64,000 nucleotides of DNA, taken from NCBI GenBank assembly GCA_963585895.1, contig OY757913.1, positions 102,243,449 to 102,307,448 of the forward strand. The letters run 5' to 3'. The position numbers and the translations under genes were made by a program. Under the pieces are notes generated by a model. That model was given only the letters and a program-made list of their open reading frames with translations, did not search any database and was not told the DNA's origin. This DNA is from Sepioteuthis lessoniana. Taxonomy: Eukaryota > Mollusca > Cephalopoda > Myopsida > Loliginidae. Shown piece by piece: positions 1 through 10,817 of the stretch (positions are counted from its first letter, which is position 1; each line of letters starts with the position of its first letter).

Positions 1-420
1 AGGAATAGAGGGCATTGCCCCCAATGCAGAGCATGTTGTCGGGAATATTCTAAGACCCTCCGACGGGCCATAGTTTAGTCACTAAGCGCTAAAAAATGAC
101 AATACTTATTTCGTTGTGCCTTGTCTACTTTGGTTTCATTGTGGCTAATACTGTAGTAATATAACAAGATGTTTATACTTCAATCAAGATTTGTTGGGCG
201 AAAACTGAAGCGTGATTGACAAGAAAGGAATTTTCGAGGAGGAAATGAAGTCGACACAACTCAAAATTGAAAAATGATCAACAATTATGGGAGGAGATAG
301 GCGCAATAAACATTTCGATTTGTTATCTAGGAACGCGGCAGAAAATTATGACGAGTAATAATGAGGTGGAAATAGTTCGATTTGGGCAATATCAGCAACT
401 ACATACCCAATTTGAGTGAG
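1..420. other. Unassigned intergenic DNA
   Basis: I see no open reading frame, repeat family member or RNA gene that I can name in this stretch. Confidence 0.5.
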
Positions 421-765
421 TATGGCACGAGGCAAGACTTATAGAGCACCTAGTAAATATCATACACTCAAAACTAAGAAAACCCATTAAACAAATTTTA
501 CCTAGTTGGATCTAAAGCCACAAGTATGCACACTGAGTGAGAATCGAACTCACAAACAGTTGTGTAGTAGCTTAGCTCATTAACTAGTGCTGTGTGCGGC
601 ACAAGGCCAGACTTATAGAGCACCCAGTTAGTATTGTACTCTCAAAACTAAGAAAAAACCTTTAACAAATTTTACCTAGTTGGAACTAAAGCCACAAGTA
701 TGCACACTGAGTGAGAATCGAACTCACAAACAGTTGTATAGTACCTTGGCTCATTAATCAGGGCA
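421..765 (-). repeat. Tandem pair of tRNA-like SINE fragments
   Basis: Two units of about 170 bp lie head to tail (roughly 421-590 and 596-765). They share the same order of blocks: a cacaaggccagacttatag-like start, TTTTACCTAGTTGGA, and gagaatcgaactcac. Read on the minus strand, GTGAGTTCGATTCTC is a good pol III B box, so the pair looks like a duplicated tRNA-derived SINE body. The GGCCTTGTG tail motif recurs near 15.4 kb and 32.2 kb and resembles the SINE-A tail. The two units differ by scattered substitutions, so the duplication is old. Confidence 0.65.
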
Positions 766-1496
766 GCTCAAGAAGTGCTCTAAATAACTAATTACTTAGA
801 ATACACAGAGTGTGTTCCTGCAAATGTTAAGACCAGTTCCTTTCTATAAAAAGGTGTCCCGGATATGATTCAAACTGTATCCACTTCTGTGTAAAGTAAT
901 TAGGGACGCCTGGGTTAAAAATAGGATCGTATCAGCAGTGAATCGACAACAATTTTTGATTGACTTGAGAGAACTCAAAAAAAAAAATTCCATAAGGCAG
1001 TGGATACGGGATAGAAAACAAGAAAAAAAAGTTCAGTTGGCTGCCAGACACAGCGATGGAAAGAAAGCAATTGGAACCTGGACGCGCAGCAATGAGAACA
1101 GAACTTGCGAGGAGGCAGGTATTAGAACTACAAGTGAAAACATGAAAGATGATTCCAGGTCTGTGTCGGCTTTCTTTCTCATGTTATTTCTCTTTAGCAA
1201 ACGCTGTCGACTCAGTTTTCATTCTCTGTTTCGCTCTTTCCGACGACTTCTTAAAAAACATTGTAGCGAATAAACTTTGGTATTAACGAACCAAGACGGT
1301 ATTTTTGCGTGTTCGTCACTTTTTCTCACAGCTAGGTTATTATGACGTCTGCCAGACACTTAAGACGTATAAGTAGCTCAAACGTTTACTGAGACCGTAT
1401 CGGCATAAACTTTCATTTGAACATCGTAGCGTTGCAAGCGTCTATTTACGCTTTGTAATGTTGCAACCGTCTATTTGGTGTGTAACGCTACATCTG
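766..1496. other. No gene recognised; one weak ORF
   Basis: A 111-codon ORF runs from 938 to 1273 on the plus strand. It is rich in K and R and starts after an oligo-A run, but I recognise no domain. Composition and context (repeats on both sides) argue against a real gene. Nothing else is supported here. Confidence 0.4.
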
Positions 1497-1605
1497 AAGC
1501 TCTGGAGAATGTAGTGTACCTCTTCATGGCCATTACTTCCAGGTCCATTTTGAGTCGGAGATGTCTTAGCAGTTATGTTCTCAACTATGGGTCAAATAGA
1601 CCTTT
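1497..1605 (+). repeat. Element X, short fragment
   Basis: The blocks aagctctggagaat, ggccattacttccaggtcca and ctatgggtcaaatag occur in the same order as in the sense strand of the better X copies at 25.8 and 43.9 kb. Only the central part is present. Confidence 0.6.
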
Positions 1606-1752
1606 TTAAAAATTATTTGCATTGAATAATAATACATGAAAGACTTGTGTCCAAACAAATAACTTTTGATAAAAGAAACCATTACATTGTGCATAAATTA
1701 TTAGGATTTGACAGGAATACTTGAAACCAAACAATTATGTGCAAATTATTTG

Positions 1753-1985
1753 AACGGGGCATGAGTAGAGTGTTCGCCAATTGTCCGGGAGACTGAGGTT
1801 CAATCCCGGGTCGAGTAATACCAAAGACTCAAGAAATGCTACTTGATGCTGCCTTTCTTAATACTCAGCATTATAAGGCAAGGATCAAGGGTAAAGTAGA
1901 GCAATCGAGGGGATGGAGTTGCGCCCTCTCCTACACCTCCTTCGGGTCATCCACAACTAATGCCACCAAATTTACTTTACTTTTT
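1753..1985 (+). mobile_element. SINE-C, tRNA-derived
   Basis: The head contains an A-box-like segment (gcatgagtagagtgttcgcc) and a clean B box, ggttcaatccc. The body (agcattataaggcaaggat, aaagtagagcaatc, gcgccctctcctacacct) matches copies at 20.7, 25.5, 50.9 and 61.2 kb. It ends in a short TTTACTTTACTT tract, the SINE-C tail. The element is non-coding and would be transcribed by RNA polymerase III if the boxes were intact. Confidence 0.85.
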
Positions 1986-2066
1986 ATTTGTAATAGATAA
2001 GAATCCATTTTTTTTCCCAAAGAAACAACATTTCCACACAAAACGGAAGTGTTCTGAAAGTAGTAG

Positions 2067-2590
2067 ACAATTTCACCTAGCTAGGAAGCAGTATCTCATC
2101 AACCAAGACTGACATCAACACGCAACCAACAAAGGCATGGACAGCTATCGATTAGCTATCGGTCATATAGAAGTCAGACCTGACCGATAAAATAAAACGC
2201 ATTTTTTTAAGCAGTGGTCATGTGGACACTGCTGTATGGATGCACTACATGGACGCTAACTAAACGTATGGCGAAAAAGCTTGACGGCAACTACACAAGA
2301 ATACTGCGAGCAATATTAAACAAGTCCTGGAGGCAGCACCTCAAAAAGCACCAGACATGCGGGACACTGCTGGGGAAGCAGAGATGAACTCATAAGTGAC
2401 TACTCCAGTGGACCCCCACACATGGACGAGCAAAGGCAGGGTATCCAGCTAGGATCTACGTACAACAGCTCTGTGCCGAGACAGGATGTAGCCTTGAAGA
2501 CCGACCGGAAGTGATGGACGATAGAGAGGGGTGGCGTTAGAGGTTCAGGGAGATCCGTGCTGGCAGCGTGACATAATGATGATGAAGAAT
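2067..2590 (+). pseudogene. YADD LINE 3' end, degenerate
   Basis: This is the C-terminal part of a non-LTR retrotransposon ORF2 with several frameshifts and stops. Conceptual pieces in order are a KFTYLG-like start, TKAWTAIDRL, SDLTDK, LDGNYTR, AILNKSW, a RHAGHCW-like block and a final REIRAGS-like end. It stops at a short (ATG)n-like tail (ataatgatgatgaag). The same block is better preserved at 22.2 and 55.8 kb. The reverse transcriptase catalytic core lies upstream and is missing, so this is a 5'-truncated copy, as is usual for LINEs. Confidence 0.85.
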
Positions 2591-2990
2591 CCTTGCAATC
2601 ATATAACTGCGTGTAAAAACCTCTTTGCTAACAAATATACAAAGAATACAAATTCAAAGATACGATGAACGCGATTCTTTTAAACTCTTGGTATGAAATA
2701 AAACGAACCAGGTTGACATGCTGTTAAAATTATCACTCAAAAAAGAAAGCAAAATGAAGCATAAACATTCAACAAGTTTAGCTTCGGTTGGCACAAAGCT
2801 CTTAGTTTAAGTACCAGGTGAGAATCGCACAATCAAATGGTTAATATGAAACAGAATTATTAGTGTTAGATATAAATACTTGAAACTATTTAACTGTGTG
2901 TAGTCAAATGAACTGAGACTCCTGTAAAAATATTTCCTTCAAAACTACTCATTTAAAAATCACACACACACACACACACACATAAACTAA
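2591..2990. repeat. Dispersed AT-rich repeat (family Y) and unit repeats
   Basis: The blocks acaaagaatacaaa, gatgaacgcgattct and gttgacatgctgttaaaatt recur near 10.7, 11.5 and 46.6 kb, so this is a dispersed family. The stretch ends with a copy of the 66-bp unit (tacttgaaactatttaactgtgtg) that is tandemly arrayed at 14 kb. It has no coding capacity. Confidence 0.5.
2960..2982. repeat. (CA)n microsatellite
   Basis: About eleven CA units directly precede a SINE-B tail remnant. Confidence 0.95.
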
Positions 2991-2994
2991 ACAG

Positions 2995-3062
2995 AATGTA
3001 GCATTTGATAATCCACGAGGGTTGATATGCCATAAAGTAAAACCAAATCAATCCAAACCACG
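2995..3062 (+). mobile_element. SINE-B or X 3' tail remnant
   Basis: Only the shared tail is present: ataatccacgagggttgata, then tgccataaagtaaaacc. The head is missing, so it cannot be assigned to SINE-B or X. Confidence 0.6.
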
Positions 3063-3137
3063 CCAAAGTTATAATCAAGACAGTAGAAAATTTCTTTTTT
3101 TATAAAGAAAATAAAAAAAAAGTATCTACAGATAAAC

Positions 3138-3405
3138 TGGTTTCTTTGTTTCTTGGCACATCAACCTCAGTAATGCCAACTCTATCCTTGTAGAAGAACA
3201 GCAATGATGCTATTTAACGCATTGCTGGTCAGAGATAAAGGGGTTCATACATTTCTAAAAAGTATTTATCCCACAGTGATTGTAGAAGCATGAGTGATGT
3301 TCGAACTCGGTAACTCCGAGGCCAAAGTTCAACCATATGGCATCTCTCAGAGTACAAGTCCAATTGCGAATGTCCACTGTGAAAAAAAAGGTTATTGTGT
3401 CTTTC
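3138..3405 (-). mobile_element. SINE-B, diverged
   Basis: It reads in reverse from the tail (tttgtttcttggcacatcaa) through tccttgtagaagaacag and the central ataaaggggttcatac block to a B-box region, gttcgaactcgg. All blocks match the better copies at 24.9 and 41.5 kb, but with many substitutions. Confidence 0.75.
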
Positions 3406-3865
3406 GGCTTGCATACCATACAAAATTATTTCCTTGATAAAAAATGTCTAAACGATAGCCAGTAAGGATTCTTGATGAATTTGATTATTATTTTGTCATC
3501 ATTTATTAACATCTTAGGCGCCATAAAAGACAACAACAAAAAAAGGAAAAAAGAAGAATGTGATGTATATTTTGTAAAATATTTAAATTTTAGCAATTAA
3601 AAATCTACCTTCGAGATATAATAAAAACGAGCGATATTTGAAATTCTTTATTTCACTTTAAAAATTTACGTTAAATTACTTTGTGTGCATTGATGATGAA
3701 ATTCTATACAAGATGTTGGTTAGATATCTTGACTGCCGTTTAGACTTCGTCTCGACTTGTTAGTACCAATTCCCGATACTGTTTAACCAGCAGTCTCGTT
3801 TTTCGTGGGACAGAATTGAGAGAGGTCTGTTGGCTATGGCAAAATAATACGCCGAATTCACCTCT
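3406..3865. other. Unassigned AT-rich DNA
   Basis: Apart from A-rich runs I see no gene or named repeat here. Confidence 0.5.
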
Positions 3866-3867
3866 AT

Positions 3868-4112
3868 CGAGGGGCAAAAGCCACTACATCCGAATGTGTG
3901 TGTTGAGACCTAGAAAAGCAATGGAGCATGAAGTTGGCGGTGATACCAATAGAAATTAATGCACTCGGAACTATTCTCAAAGACGTGGTAAAGGAGCTGG
4001 AAGTGTTGGAGATCTGAGAACGAGCAAAGATTCTCCAAACTACAGTATTGTTAAGATCGGCCAGAATACCGAGAAGACTCTTGGGGACTTGGTGACTTAC
4101 TATCAATCAAAC
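3868..4112 (+). pseudogene. RLE LINE 3' end, degenerate
   Basis: In-frame pieces read VIPIEINALGTI, KDVVKELEVLEI, then after a stop ILQTTVLLRSARI and a LLGTW-like end. This is the C-terminal tail of an R2/R4-type ORF, better seen at 33.1-33.5 kb. One or more stops break the frame. The upstream endonuclease and reverse transcriptase are absent. Confidence 0.8.
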
Positions 4113-4154
4113 TCCTGTGGTAGACCATGAACTAATTTGCATATTAATAAAAGG

Positions 4155-4412
4155 TTAGTTACCGTAGTATAGTAGCTAACGTACTGGTCTGGGACATCTT
4201 CGTAAGCTAGTTTGAGCCCTAGCCATGCTATAACGTTCATTTTCTCTCTAACACAGTTGGGAAAGGGAGAAACCTCTTTATCCCCCAAGCTATAGATTAA
4301 ATCTCACTACTACTGTCCTCTAACAAAGATGTTTTTGACATTAAATTACCCATGAATGTTGATATGTTATTAAACAAAAGAAACCAAACCAAACTAAACC
4401 AAACAATCATAA
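4155..4412 (+). mobile_element. SINE-B, diverged
   Basis: The head is weak (gtagtatagtagctaacgta, then a B-box-like agtttgagccc). The centre has aacacagttgggaaaggga and cccaagctatagattaaat. The tail is intact: tgttgatatgttattaaaca then aaccaaacc. It lies directly between two RLE LINE ends. Confidence 0.75.
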
Positions 4413-4429
4413 TAATAAAAACAATTCAC

Positions 4430-4665
4430 CTTAAGATTGGTACTAGGACTGGAGGACATGGAAATAAGAGGTCACGTAGAGAACATCCAAACTACAGCAT
4501 AGTTGAGATCGGCCAAAATATTGAGAGGAGTCCTGGATACCTTAGGACGCGTGCTGTCACTCAGACCTCAGTAGAAAACCATCTGTTAACGTTGGTGGAA
4601 AGAACTCTCAAATGAGTAAAAAAAAGTACTTTCTCATCATCATCATCAACATCATCATCCTCGTC
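4430..4665 (+). pseudogene. RLE LINE 3' end with (ATC)n tail
   Basis: Conserved 3' nucleotide blocks run in order: gactggaggacatggaaat, agaacatccaaactacagca, gagaggagtcctgga, and a final gaaagaactctcaaatgag. It ends in tcatcatcatcatcaac, a simple trinucleotide tail. The reading frame is destroyed. Confidence 0.75.
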
Positions 4666-5040
4666 GGAATTGCTAGCAAGGTGTCCGTTGACACTTACTC
4701 GCTATTCATTTCCCTATCGTCCATCATTCCAGGCAGGTCCTCGAAAATGCATACAGTGTCTGTCCAGAGTCGTCGATGTACACTGCTGTGTTTATGAATA
4801 AGAGCCCTTTTGAGAGCGTCGCTTTTAAGTTCGTCTTTACGTTACCAAGAGTGACCAGCATGTCTTGTTCATCTTTTACGGTCTATGCAATGGAAAGCAA
4901 GTGGTCGTATAAATACTGTTTTGTTGGGTGTTGCTTCTTCAAGTAAATATTTTCAAGATTATCAATTTTCAGTTAAATGTTATCAAGCTTCCTTATCTAA
5001 TACAAAAATATTTTAAATAGATCAACCTGAAACATTGATG
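4666..5040. other. Unassigned DNA
   Basis: No coding or repeat signal that I can name. A 61-codon ORF that starts in the (ATC)n tail is not credible as a gene. Confidence 0.4.
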
Positions 5041-5044
5041 GAAT

Positions 5045-5235
5045 TCAAGCAGGTATTATCACTCCTGGTCAGAATGGTCATTGTAGATAATGGCAAGGAA
5101 GGAACACTCCTCATTTTCTTCAGAACTGGCGGCTCACCATCAGATACAATTTAGTATCATACGCAGATTACACCTTTTGAGTAGTACAGACCTCTGCAAG
5201 GATAACAGTCTGCCTATTTTAAAGTCCCACCGCCA
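5045..5235 (-). repeat. Element X, diverged partial copy
   Basis: Blocks in antisense order are caggtattatcactcctgg, aatggcaaggaaggaacact, accatcagatacaatttagt and gacctctgcaagg. They match the core of element X at low identity. Confidence 0.55.
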
Positions 5236-5239
5236 GAGC

Positions 5240-5990
5240 GAATCACAGTTCAATTTTCATTATATTTGAAAATTGTGAAGTTAAATTTTCGATACAATGA
5301 ACAGGGAAAAGTTCAACTCGTTTTGTCTATGACTTGTTTAGCTTTACGTTATGAAGATACGAAGCATATACATTTACATATATTTGTGGCATCAGATATG
5401 TCCTGGCCATGATCTTGTGAACGCCACCAACAAATCATACCGAATCAATAGATGTTTAATACATGTTTGTCTCACTTTGCAAAGAGTTCACATCAATGTC
5501 ATTTAAATAAGTCGAGTAGACTAATGATCAGTTCTGAGACTTTATCAATTGATACGTTCGAAACAAAAACCGTAATTAAGAATCAATCAGTCGAAAGTAT
5601 TCGATACCTAATGATAATTAGAAGAAAAGTTTGAATGAATGAGATTTATGGGTTTGGTAGCCAATTATACCATACACATAAGAACAATAAAATCTTCTAT
5701 CTATACAGGACGCGACAGAAATACCTTCAATATTCTAAGATGTCACCTGTGTAGAGAAAGGGAACATCGTCAAAGGGAAATGATTGTTCCATCTAGCAAA
5801 TGTCTTCCCATTAAGATTAATTTTGATAATTGCTTGGATCGGTATACATCGTGCGTTTTCATTTAAAACGTTTGTTTTGAGACTGGTTGATTTGTCATTA
5901 CTATACAGAGTACTATTCGCGCTCAGTTCATGCTAATTCAGAATGATGCTGTTGCGGATAGATATATTGGAATAGTAAGTAGAGTGCTTG
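5240..5990. other. Unassigned DNA
   Basis: Small ORFs at 5452-5634 and 5639-5866 have no recognisable motif. I see no repeat family here. Confidence 0.4.
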
Positions 5991-6040
5991 CCAATGATCC
6001 TGGAGGAGTAATGAAGTCAATACACCAGAATTGATAGGCC

Positions 6041-6068
6041 AAAGGGTTATGGTTAGGGTTAGGGTTAC
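6041..6068 (+). repeat. Interstitial telomere-like repeat
   Basis: The sequence ggttatggttagggttaggg holds two perfect TTAGGG units and one imperfect one. It directly abuts the broken 5' edge of a mariner fragment. TTAGGG is the telomere repeat of most metazoans outside arthropods and nematodes. Three units could be chance or a repair scar. Confidence 0.6.
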
Positions 6069-6515
6069 TATGTTGAAGTTTTAAGGGAGTTCAGGAAAAG
6101 ATTCCTAGGGAAGAGGCCAGCACTCTTCAAATCGGGTCAGTGGCATTTCCACCAGGACAATACACCAGTCCACAATTCCATCCTTGTCACAGACTATTTG
6201 ACAAAGATGGGCATCAAGACTGTTCCTCAACCTCCCTATAGTCCAGACCTTGCTCCCTGTAACTTTTGCTTATTCCCTAAGCTCAGAGGCTGTCGTTATG
6301 AAACAATTGAGGAGATGAAAGAGACGGAGACGAAGGTCATTGACAAGCTCACACAAGAGGACTTCTTTGGGACCTTCCAGAAGTTGTTGGAACGGTACAA
6401 CAAGTGCATTGCAACTGGGGGAGATTACTTCGAAGGGGACTAGAGTTTCATGTGGGTACTATCAATAAAAGTGCCCATACGAAAAATGTCTGGAAACTTA
6501 TCGTATGCACCTCGA
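6066..6515 (+). pseudogene. Mariner transposase C-terminal half, dead
   Basis: The frame runs from YYVEVLREFRKRF through HFHQDN and PPYSPDLAPCN to a GGDYFEGD end and a stop near 6442. The family catalytic triad is DD34D. The second Asp is visible in HQDN, and 34 residues later the third position is Asn instead of Asp (APCN), so the protein could not catalyse transposition. The N-terminal DNA-binding half and the first Asp are missing. Downstream, gtgcccatacgaaaaatgtc is the 3' inverted-repeat end, followed by a (TA)n tract. It is related to the minus-strand copy at 44.4 kb. Confidence 0.9.
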
Positions 6516-7290
6516 ATATATATATATATATATATATAATTAAAGTAATTTTGCGAGAGCAGTTATTACATCTAGAAAATTCGAATTACAAATTCTTGAA
6601 ATTTGATACTTGAAGTGAATATCAGAAACATGAGTAGCGTGACGGTTATCCTCGTTATAGTTGAAATCGATCATCTGAGTTTAACTTCTGGTCAACACTG
6701 CGTTTCACTTTGCGTTTATACACTTGGGAACGGAATGAATCTATATTTTCTCTTCACAAATATGATTGCGCTCTTTATCTTTGGTTTGACAACCTGTCCA
6801 AGATATGAAAAACTGATTTTGAACCAGCTTTAATCAGCTTGAAAACTGACTTTGTTTCATATTCTACCCATGGCGAAAAGGGTTGGATAGATACGTACTT
6901 AAAGCTTCATTTGCAGTATACAATCATTAGACGGAAATGTGAGAAAAACTGGCTCATCTACCATATCTATAGTGTGAGGTATATCCCACGTGTTATTGTA
7001 GTCATTCTCACGAAAAAAAAAAATGTATGTTGAAATTAGAGCAGTGCAAATACAGGAAAATGAATTATAGAATTACTTTGGTGGTAAATGATACAGGAAA
7101 GTTTATTAATATGTATATAAAAAAAACGTTTTTTTTTTGTTCAGCAATTTATTTTCGGTATATTTTCGGATATAATTTTTTCCTCAAGACATTATTGGCA
7201 GCTATCTTTATACGCTTAGAGGTTTTTAATTATCCCATTTAACTATGAGAGATTCTCCTATTTCATTTCTTTCTGGCTATATATTTTTGA
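6516..7290. other. Unassigned AT-rich DNA
   Basis: A (TA)n tract at about 6517-6538 is followed by DNA with several 60-76 codon ORFs that show no motif. I support no gene here. Confidence 0.4.
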
Positions 7291-7292
7291 AT

Positions 7293-7622
7293 TATGTATC
7301 ATCATCATGTCGTGCCGCCAGCAAGGATATCCCTGGCCCTCTCTCGCTACTTCTCCCTTTCGTTCATCGCCTCTGGCAGGTCTTCAGGGCTACATCCCGT
7401 ATTCTCATAGAGCTGCTGTATGTATGTTCGAGCTGATCGTCCTGCTTTTGCCCGGCCATATGTGGGATTCCATAGGAGTACATCACTTATGAGCTTGTCA
7501 CTGCATCTCTGGTTCGTCTTACTTGGATAGTTTTCGTGATGGGAGGTAGGTGGCCGTATAGTTGGTGTTTTGTGGGGTATTACCTCCAGGACTTGTTCAA
7601 TATTGCTCGCAGCATTCTTGTG
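7293..7622 (-). pseudogene. YADD LINE 3' end, minus copy of a head-to-head pair
   Basis: Minus-strand blocks include ILRAILNKS-like, PPTSHHENYPSKTNQ, KLISDVLLWNPTYGRAKAGR and CSPEDLPEAMNEREK. These match the C-terminal region of the same LINE at 22 and 55.8 kb. It ends at an atcatcatgtcgtgccgcca tail on the low-coordinate side. Its truncated 5' side directly meets a plus-strand copy at 7623. Confidence 0.85.
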
Positions 7623-7841
7623 AAGTAGGAACGAGCTCATTAGTGATGTGCTCCGATATATCCCTTTATATGGCCAAGAAAAAACAGGGCGACCAGCTCG
7701 AATCTAAATACAGAAGTTCTGTGAGGATTGGCGGTGTAGCCCTGCAGACCTGCCGGAAGCAATGAACGATAGGAAAGAGTGGTGAGAGAGGGTCAGGGAT
7801 ATCCGTACTGACGGCACGACAAGATGATGATGATATTCTAA
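7623..7841 (+). pseudogene. YADD LINE 3' end, plus copy of a head-to-head pair
   Basis: The sequence begins at gaacgagctcattagtgatg (DELISDV-like) and runs to cggcacgacaagatgatgat, the standard 3' end with (GAT)n tail. It is shorter than its neighbour. The two copies are joined at their truncated 5' ends, giving an inverted pair without a spacer. Confidence 0.85.
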
Positions 7842-7954
7842 GATGTATTTATTTATATATGGATGCTATACCCTGGTTAAAAGTATTTTCAAACCATCTT
7901 TAGGGTGATGTTGTTATGTGATATTACGTTTATTCTTATTAAAAAATAGACTAG

Positions 7955-8245
7955 CTTGTCGGCTTGGGCGGTAGAATACGCCAACTGCTCCACTGGTGGG
8001 GAGTAAGACTCCCCTCACAACGTGGCGAACTGTTGTGTTGAAGGACATGATCCTAGTGTTTGACTAGTCTGTGATCCGGCAACTGAAGGGGTCATGTGAC
8101 TTGCAACACTCCACATTGGCCCTTACTGGACTAGACGTGCGTTTGAAAAGGCCCGATCCGATCACTCGGTTAGTCATGTCAAACCCACGTATCAATACGA
8201 TTGTCCCTACCGTATTCTTCAAGTACCTCTAGGGGCAAACAAGTA
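7955..8245 (+). repeat. X-like 5' end joined to an unknown body
   Basis: The first about 60 bp (gtcggcttgggcggtagaat, cgccaactgc, gtaagactcccc) resemble the sense 5' end of element X. After that the sequence departs into a GC-richer body that I do not recognise (for example ggccctta, ggcccgatccgatcactcgg). It may be a related element family or a chimaera. Confidence 0.45.
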
Positions 8246-8485
8246 TGTAACCCTATTCTATCTTAAAATGCTTGAAGGCAGCCACTGAGGGTCAATTACA
8301 CTGAAATAACATTACTTGAAACCATTTAAACTGTGTGCAATCGACTTAAAAATATCAAATAGAATTATTAGTCTCAAATAGCAACGCGTGACACCCTTTA
8401 TTTTAGTGCAAACAAATGTCCTCTAATCCGTTTAAAAATAGTTTTCTTTTAACTATTCACTTACAGAACTCATTCAGATAGACAC

Positions 8486-8542
<57 letters not shown>

Positions 8543-8712
8543 GCACCATTAATATCAAGATAAAATCGATATATATATAATCCATTATGAATTTATTTCA
8601 CCAGCTACTTAAAATAACAACACAATCAGATGGACATTCAGACGGAAATTAAGTTCTTTTTAACCGTTAACATCAAGGGAACACATTTTATCTGAAGTAC
8701 GGTATTGAAGGA

Positions 8713-8771
<59 letters not shown>

Positions 8772-9790
8772 TATTACTAGAAACATTTCTAATTGATTAT
8801 GGATAATATCTTAGCCTGTTACTTCCGGTTATATGTCAGTATTATTTTTTTTTTATTATAAATAGACAAATATCAGGCTGAAAGGATTTTATAAAAAAAT
8901 ATTTCAGAATCTTAAATCTATCTTAAAATTTAAATTTTTCTTTTCTTAATATATCTTAAGAATTTAATAGTACTGCCTTAATTCTAGTTGTACTTTCATC
9001 TAAATTTAATCAAACGATTGTTTATAAAAAGTTAGAGATATCTCTGTTTATTTATATTTTTTTGAAAGTCATCAGAGGATAGCGGATTTTTTATCCATCA
9101 GTTTAATCTGTTAATAAATAATACAACCATTGGTCAAATAATATACATTTAGGATAATAATATAGTTATTTCATTTGATGTCTATTATTCAATCAAGAGG
9201 AATCTTAAATAGTTATCTCCCTTTTTGTGTAGGTCTAAATATTTCATACTTCAAATTTTTGTTTTGTAATATTTAATTCATTAAGTGAGACGAATAATTT
9301 GATTTACTAATTTAAATAAAAATCGTTAATGATGTACGACATAATTATTAGATAAAATATATTGAGAAATTTGAATATATTATTGTTAATCAAATAATCA
9401 TAAATTGTTTTTTTATGTCATATTATACGTATTATGACAATTATTGATCAATATTTTTTAATAAGGGTTACAGATTTAAATTTATTTAGGAATATATTTC
9501 AAGGTCTCAATCTAGATATAAATTTTACTAGGGTAAACACTGATATTAATCTAATCTACAATACTATACTAATCACTTAGAGTAACCTCAATTTGGATTA
9601 ATTAAAACATGTTTTTAAATTTTTTTAAAACTCATCTAAATGTTCTTTTAAAAATAAATGTTGTATCATAACTAATATGTAATTTTGAAAAATCTATCTT
9701 AGTTTAAATATACATCTATAATACTTAATTCTAAGTAGAAAAAAAAAAGAAAAAATATATTCATTTTTAATGTATTCGTTTAACATGGCT
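8246..9790. other. AT-rich DNA with microsatellites
   Basis: This segment contains a copy of the 66-bp unit near 8312-8365, (TA)n at about 8490-8540 and (TA)n at about 8718-8774. About 1 kb of very AT-rich DNA with no ORF follows. I see no gene. Confidence 0.6.
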
Positions 9791-9827
9791 ATATAGTGAA
9801 AATTACGATGATTCAGAAGAAATATTT

Positions 9828-10160
9828 TCAAAGAGTCAAGCCACTCCTGAATATTGTCATATCATATGGACTACATATCTTTTGAATCTTTTCGGCTCGG
9901 CCTTTGATATAGCGTAGACAGACGGGTGTGTGTTTTCGGGTATTGTTCTCTGTCGTTCCATCCAGATTTCGTAAAGCCGATGTGATGCTCGCTGGGTAGT
10001 TGTTGCGATGCATTTCTTCTTGATATGCATTGATGTCACTACTAATGGATTTTTCTCGATGTTGTAAGCAACGAATGGTTCCTTTCATATAAATTATTTG
10101 GATACTGAGAGTTGAAGTTGAGGTACTGTCTGTAAATAATTGCATATTTCTTAAAAACAT
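9828..10160 (-). pseudogene. Penelope-like element fragment
   Basis: A 110-residue minus-strand ORF holds, in order, IRCLQHREKSISSD, INAYQEEMHRNNYPASI, KHTPVCLRYIKGRAEKIQKI and YDMTIFRSGLTL. As I recall the family, this matches the stretch of Penelope-like reverse transcriptases just before the GIY-YIG endonuclease (conserved pattern Y.KG..E.I......I...F..G.TL). The frame stops right after this, so the endonuclease is lost. Penelope-like elements are known hosts of hammerhead ribozymes, which is relevant to 42.2, 37.9 and 63.3 kb. Confidence 0.7.
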
Positions 10161-10194
10161 TATTCTATATTCTCAAATATATCTCTATAACTTA

Positions 10195-10195
10195 C

Positions 10196-10264
<69 letters not shown>
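10195..10264. repeat. (TA)n(TG)n compound microsatellite
   Basis: About 12 TA units are followed by about 20 TG units. Confidence 0.95.
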
Positions 10265-10265
<1 letters not shown>

Positions 10266-10422
10266 TTAATTCCATTGAATAAAATATATAATCTAATTAT
10301 ATAAATCTAATATATATCTTTTTATTATTTTTATGCAATAGGTCTATCCTAGATATTGAGCACTCTCCATATTGCACTTGGTTCGACACAAACCTACAAA
10401 GAGATTTAGTGACAACCAACAG

Positions 10423-10428
<6 letters not shown>

Positions 10429-10489
<61 letters not shown>
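10429..10489. repeat. (TA)n microsatellite
   Basis: About 30 TA units. A minus-strand ORF reading Tyr-Ile repeats across it is an artefact. Confidence 0.95.
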
Positions 10490-10490
<1 letters not shown>

Positions 10491-10689
10491 AATGTTTTTA
10501 TTTTTATCTATTCTAAAATATTCTTCCATATTCTCAAATATACTTCCATATTCTCAAATATACAAATTCTTTTTATTCTCAAATATATTTGTATATTTAC
10601 AATATATTATTCAATTGAAATATTTACTAGTAACCACTTAATTGTGTATAAAATAGAAGTATGTAGGCTACTTAAATCCGTATTACTGT

Positions 10690-10809
10690 GTATAAATTAT
10701 TTGTGTTTGACAGGAATACTTGCAATCATAAAACAGTGTGCACAACCTCTTAAGAAACAACTATACAAAAAATGTAAATAGAAATATACAACGAACACAA
10801 TACTAAAAC
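10690..10809. repeat. Dispersed family Y repeat
   Basis: It contains acaggaatacttgcaatcat, acagtgtgcacaacctctta and acaacgaacacaatact. The same ordered blocks appear near 1.7, 2.6 and 46.5 kb. Confidence 0.5.
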
Positions 10810-10817
10810 CTCTAAGC

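Noticed and set aside
938-1273. 111-codon ORF as a possible small gene
   Set aside because: No recognisable motif, low-complexity start in an A-run, and repeat context. Nothing supports translation.
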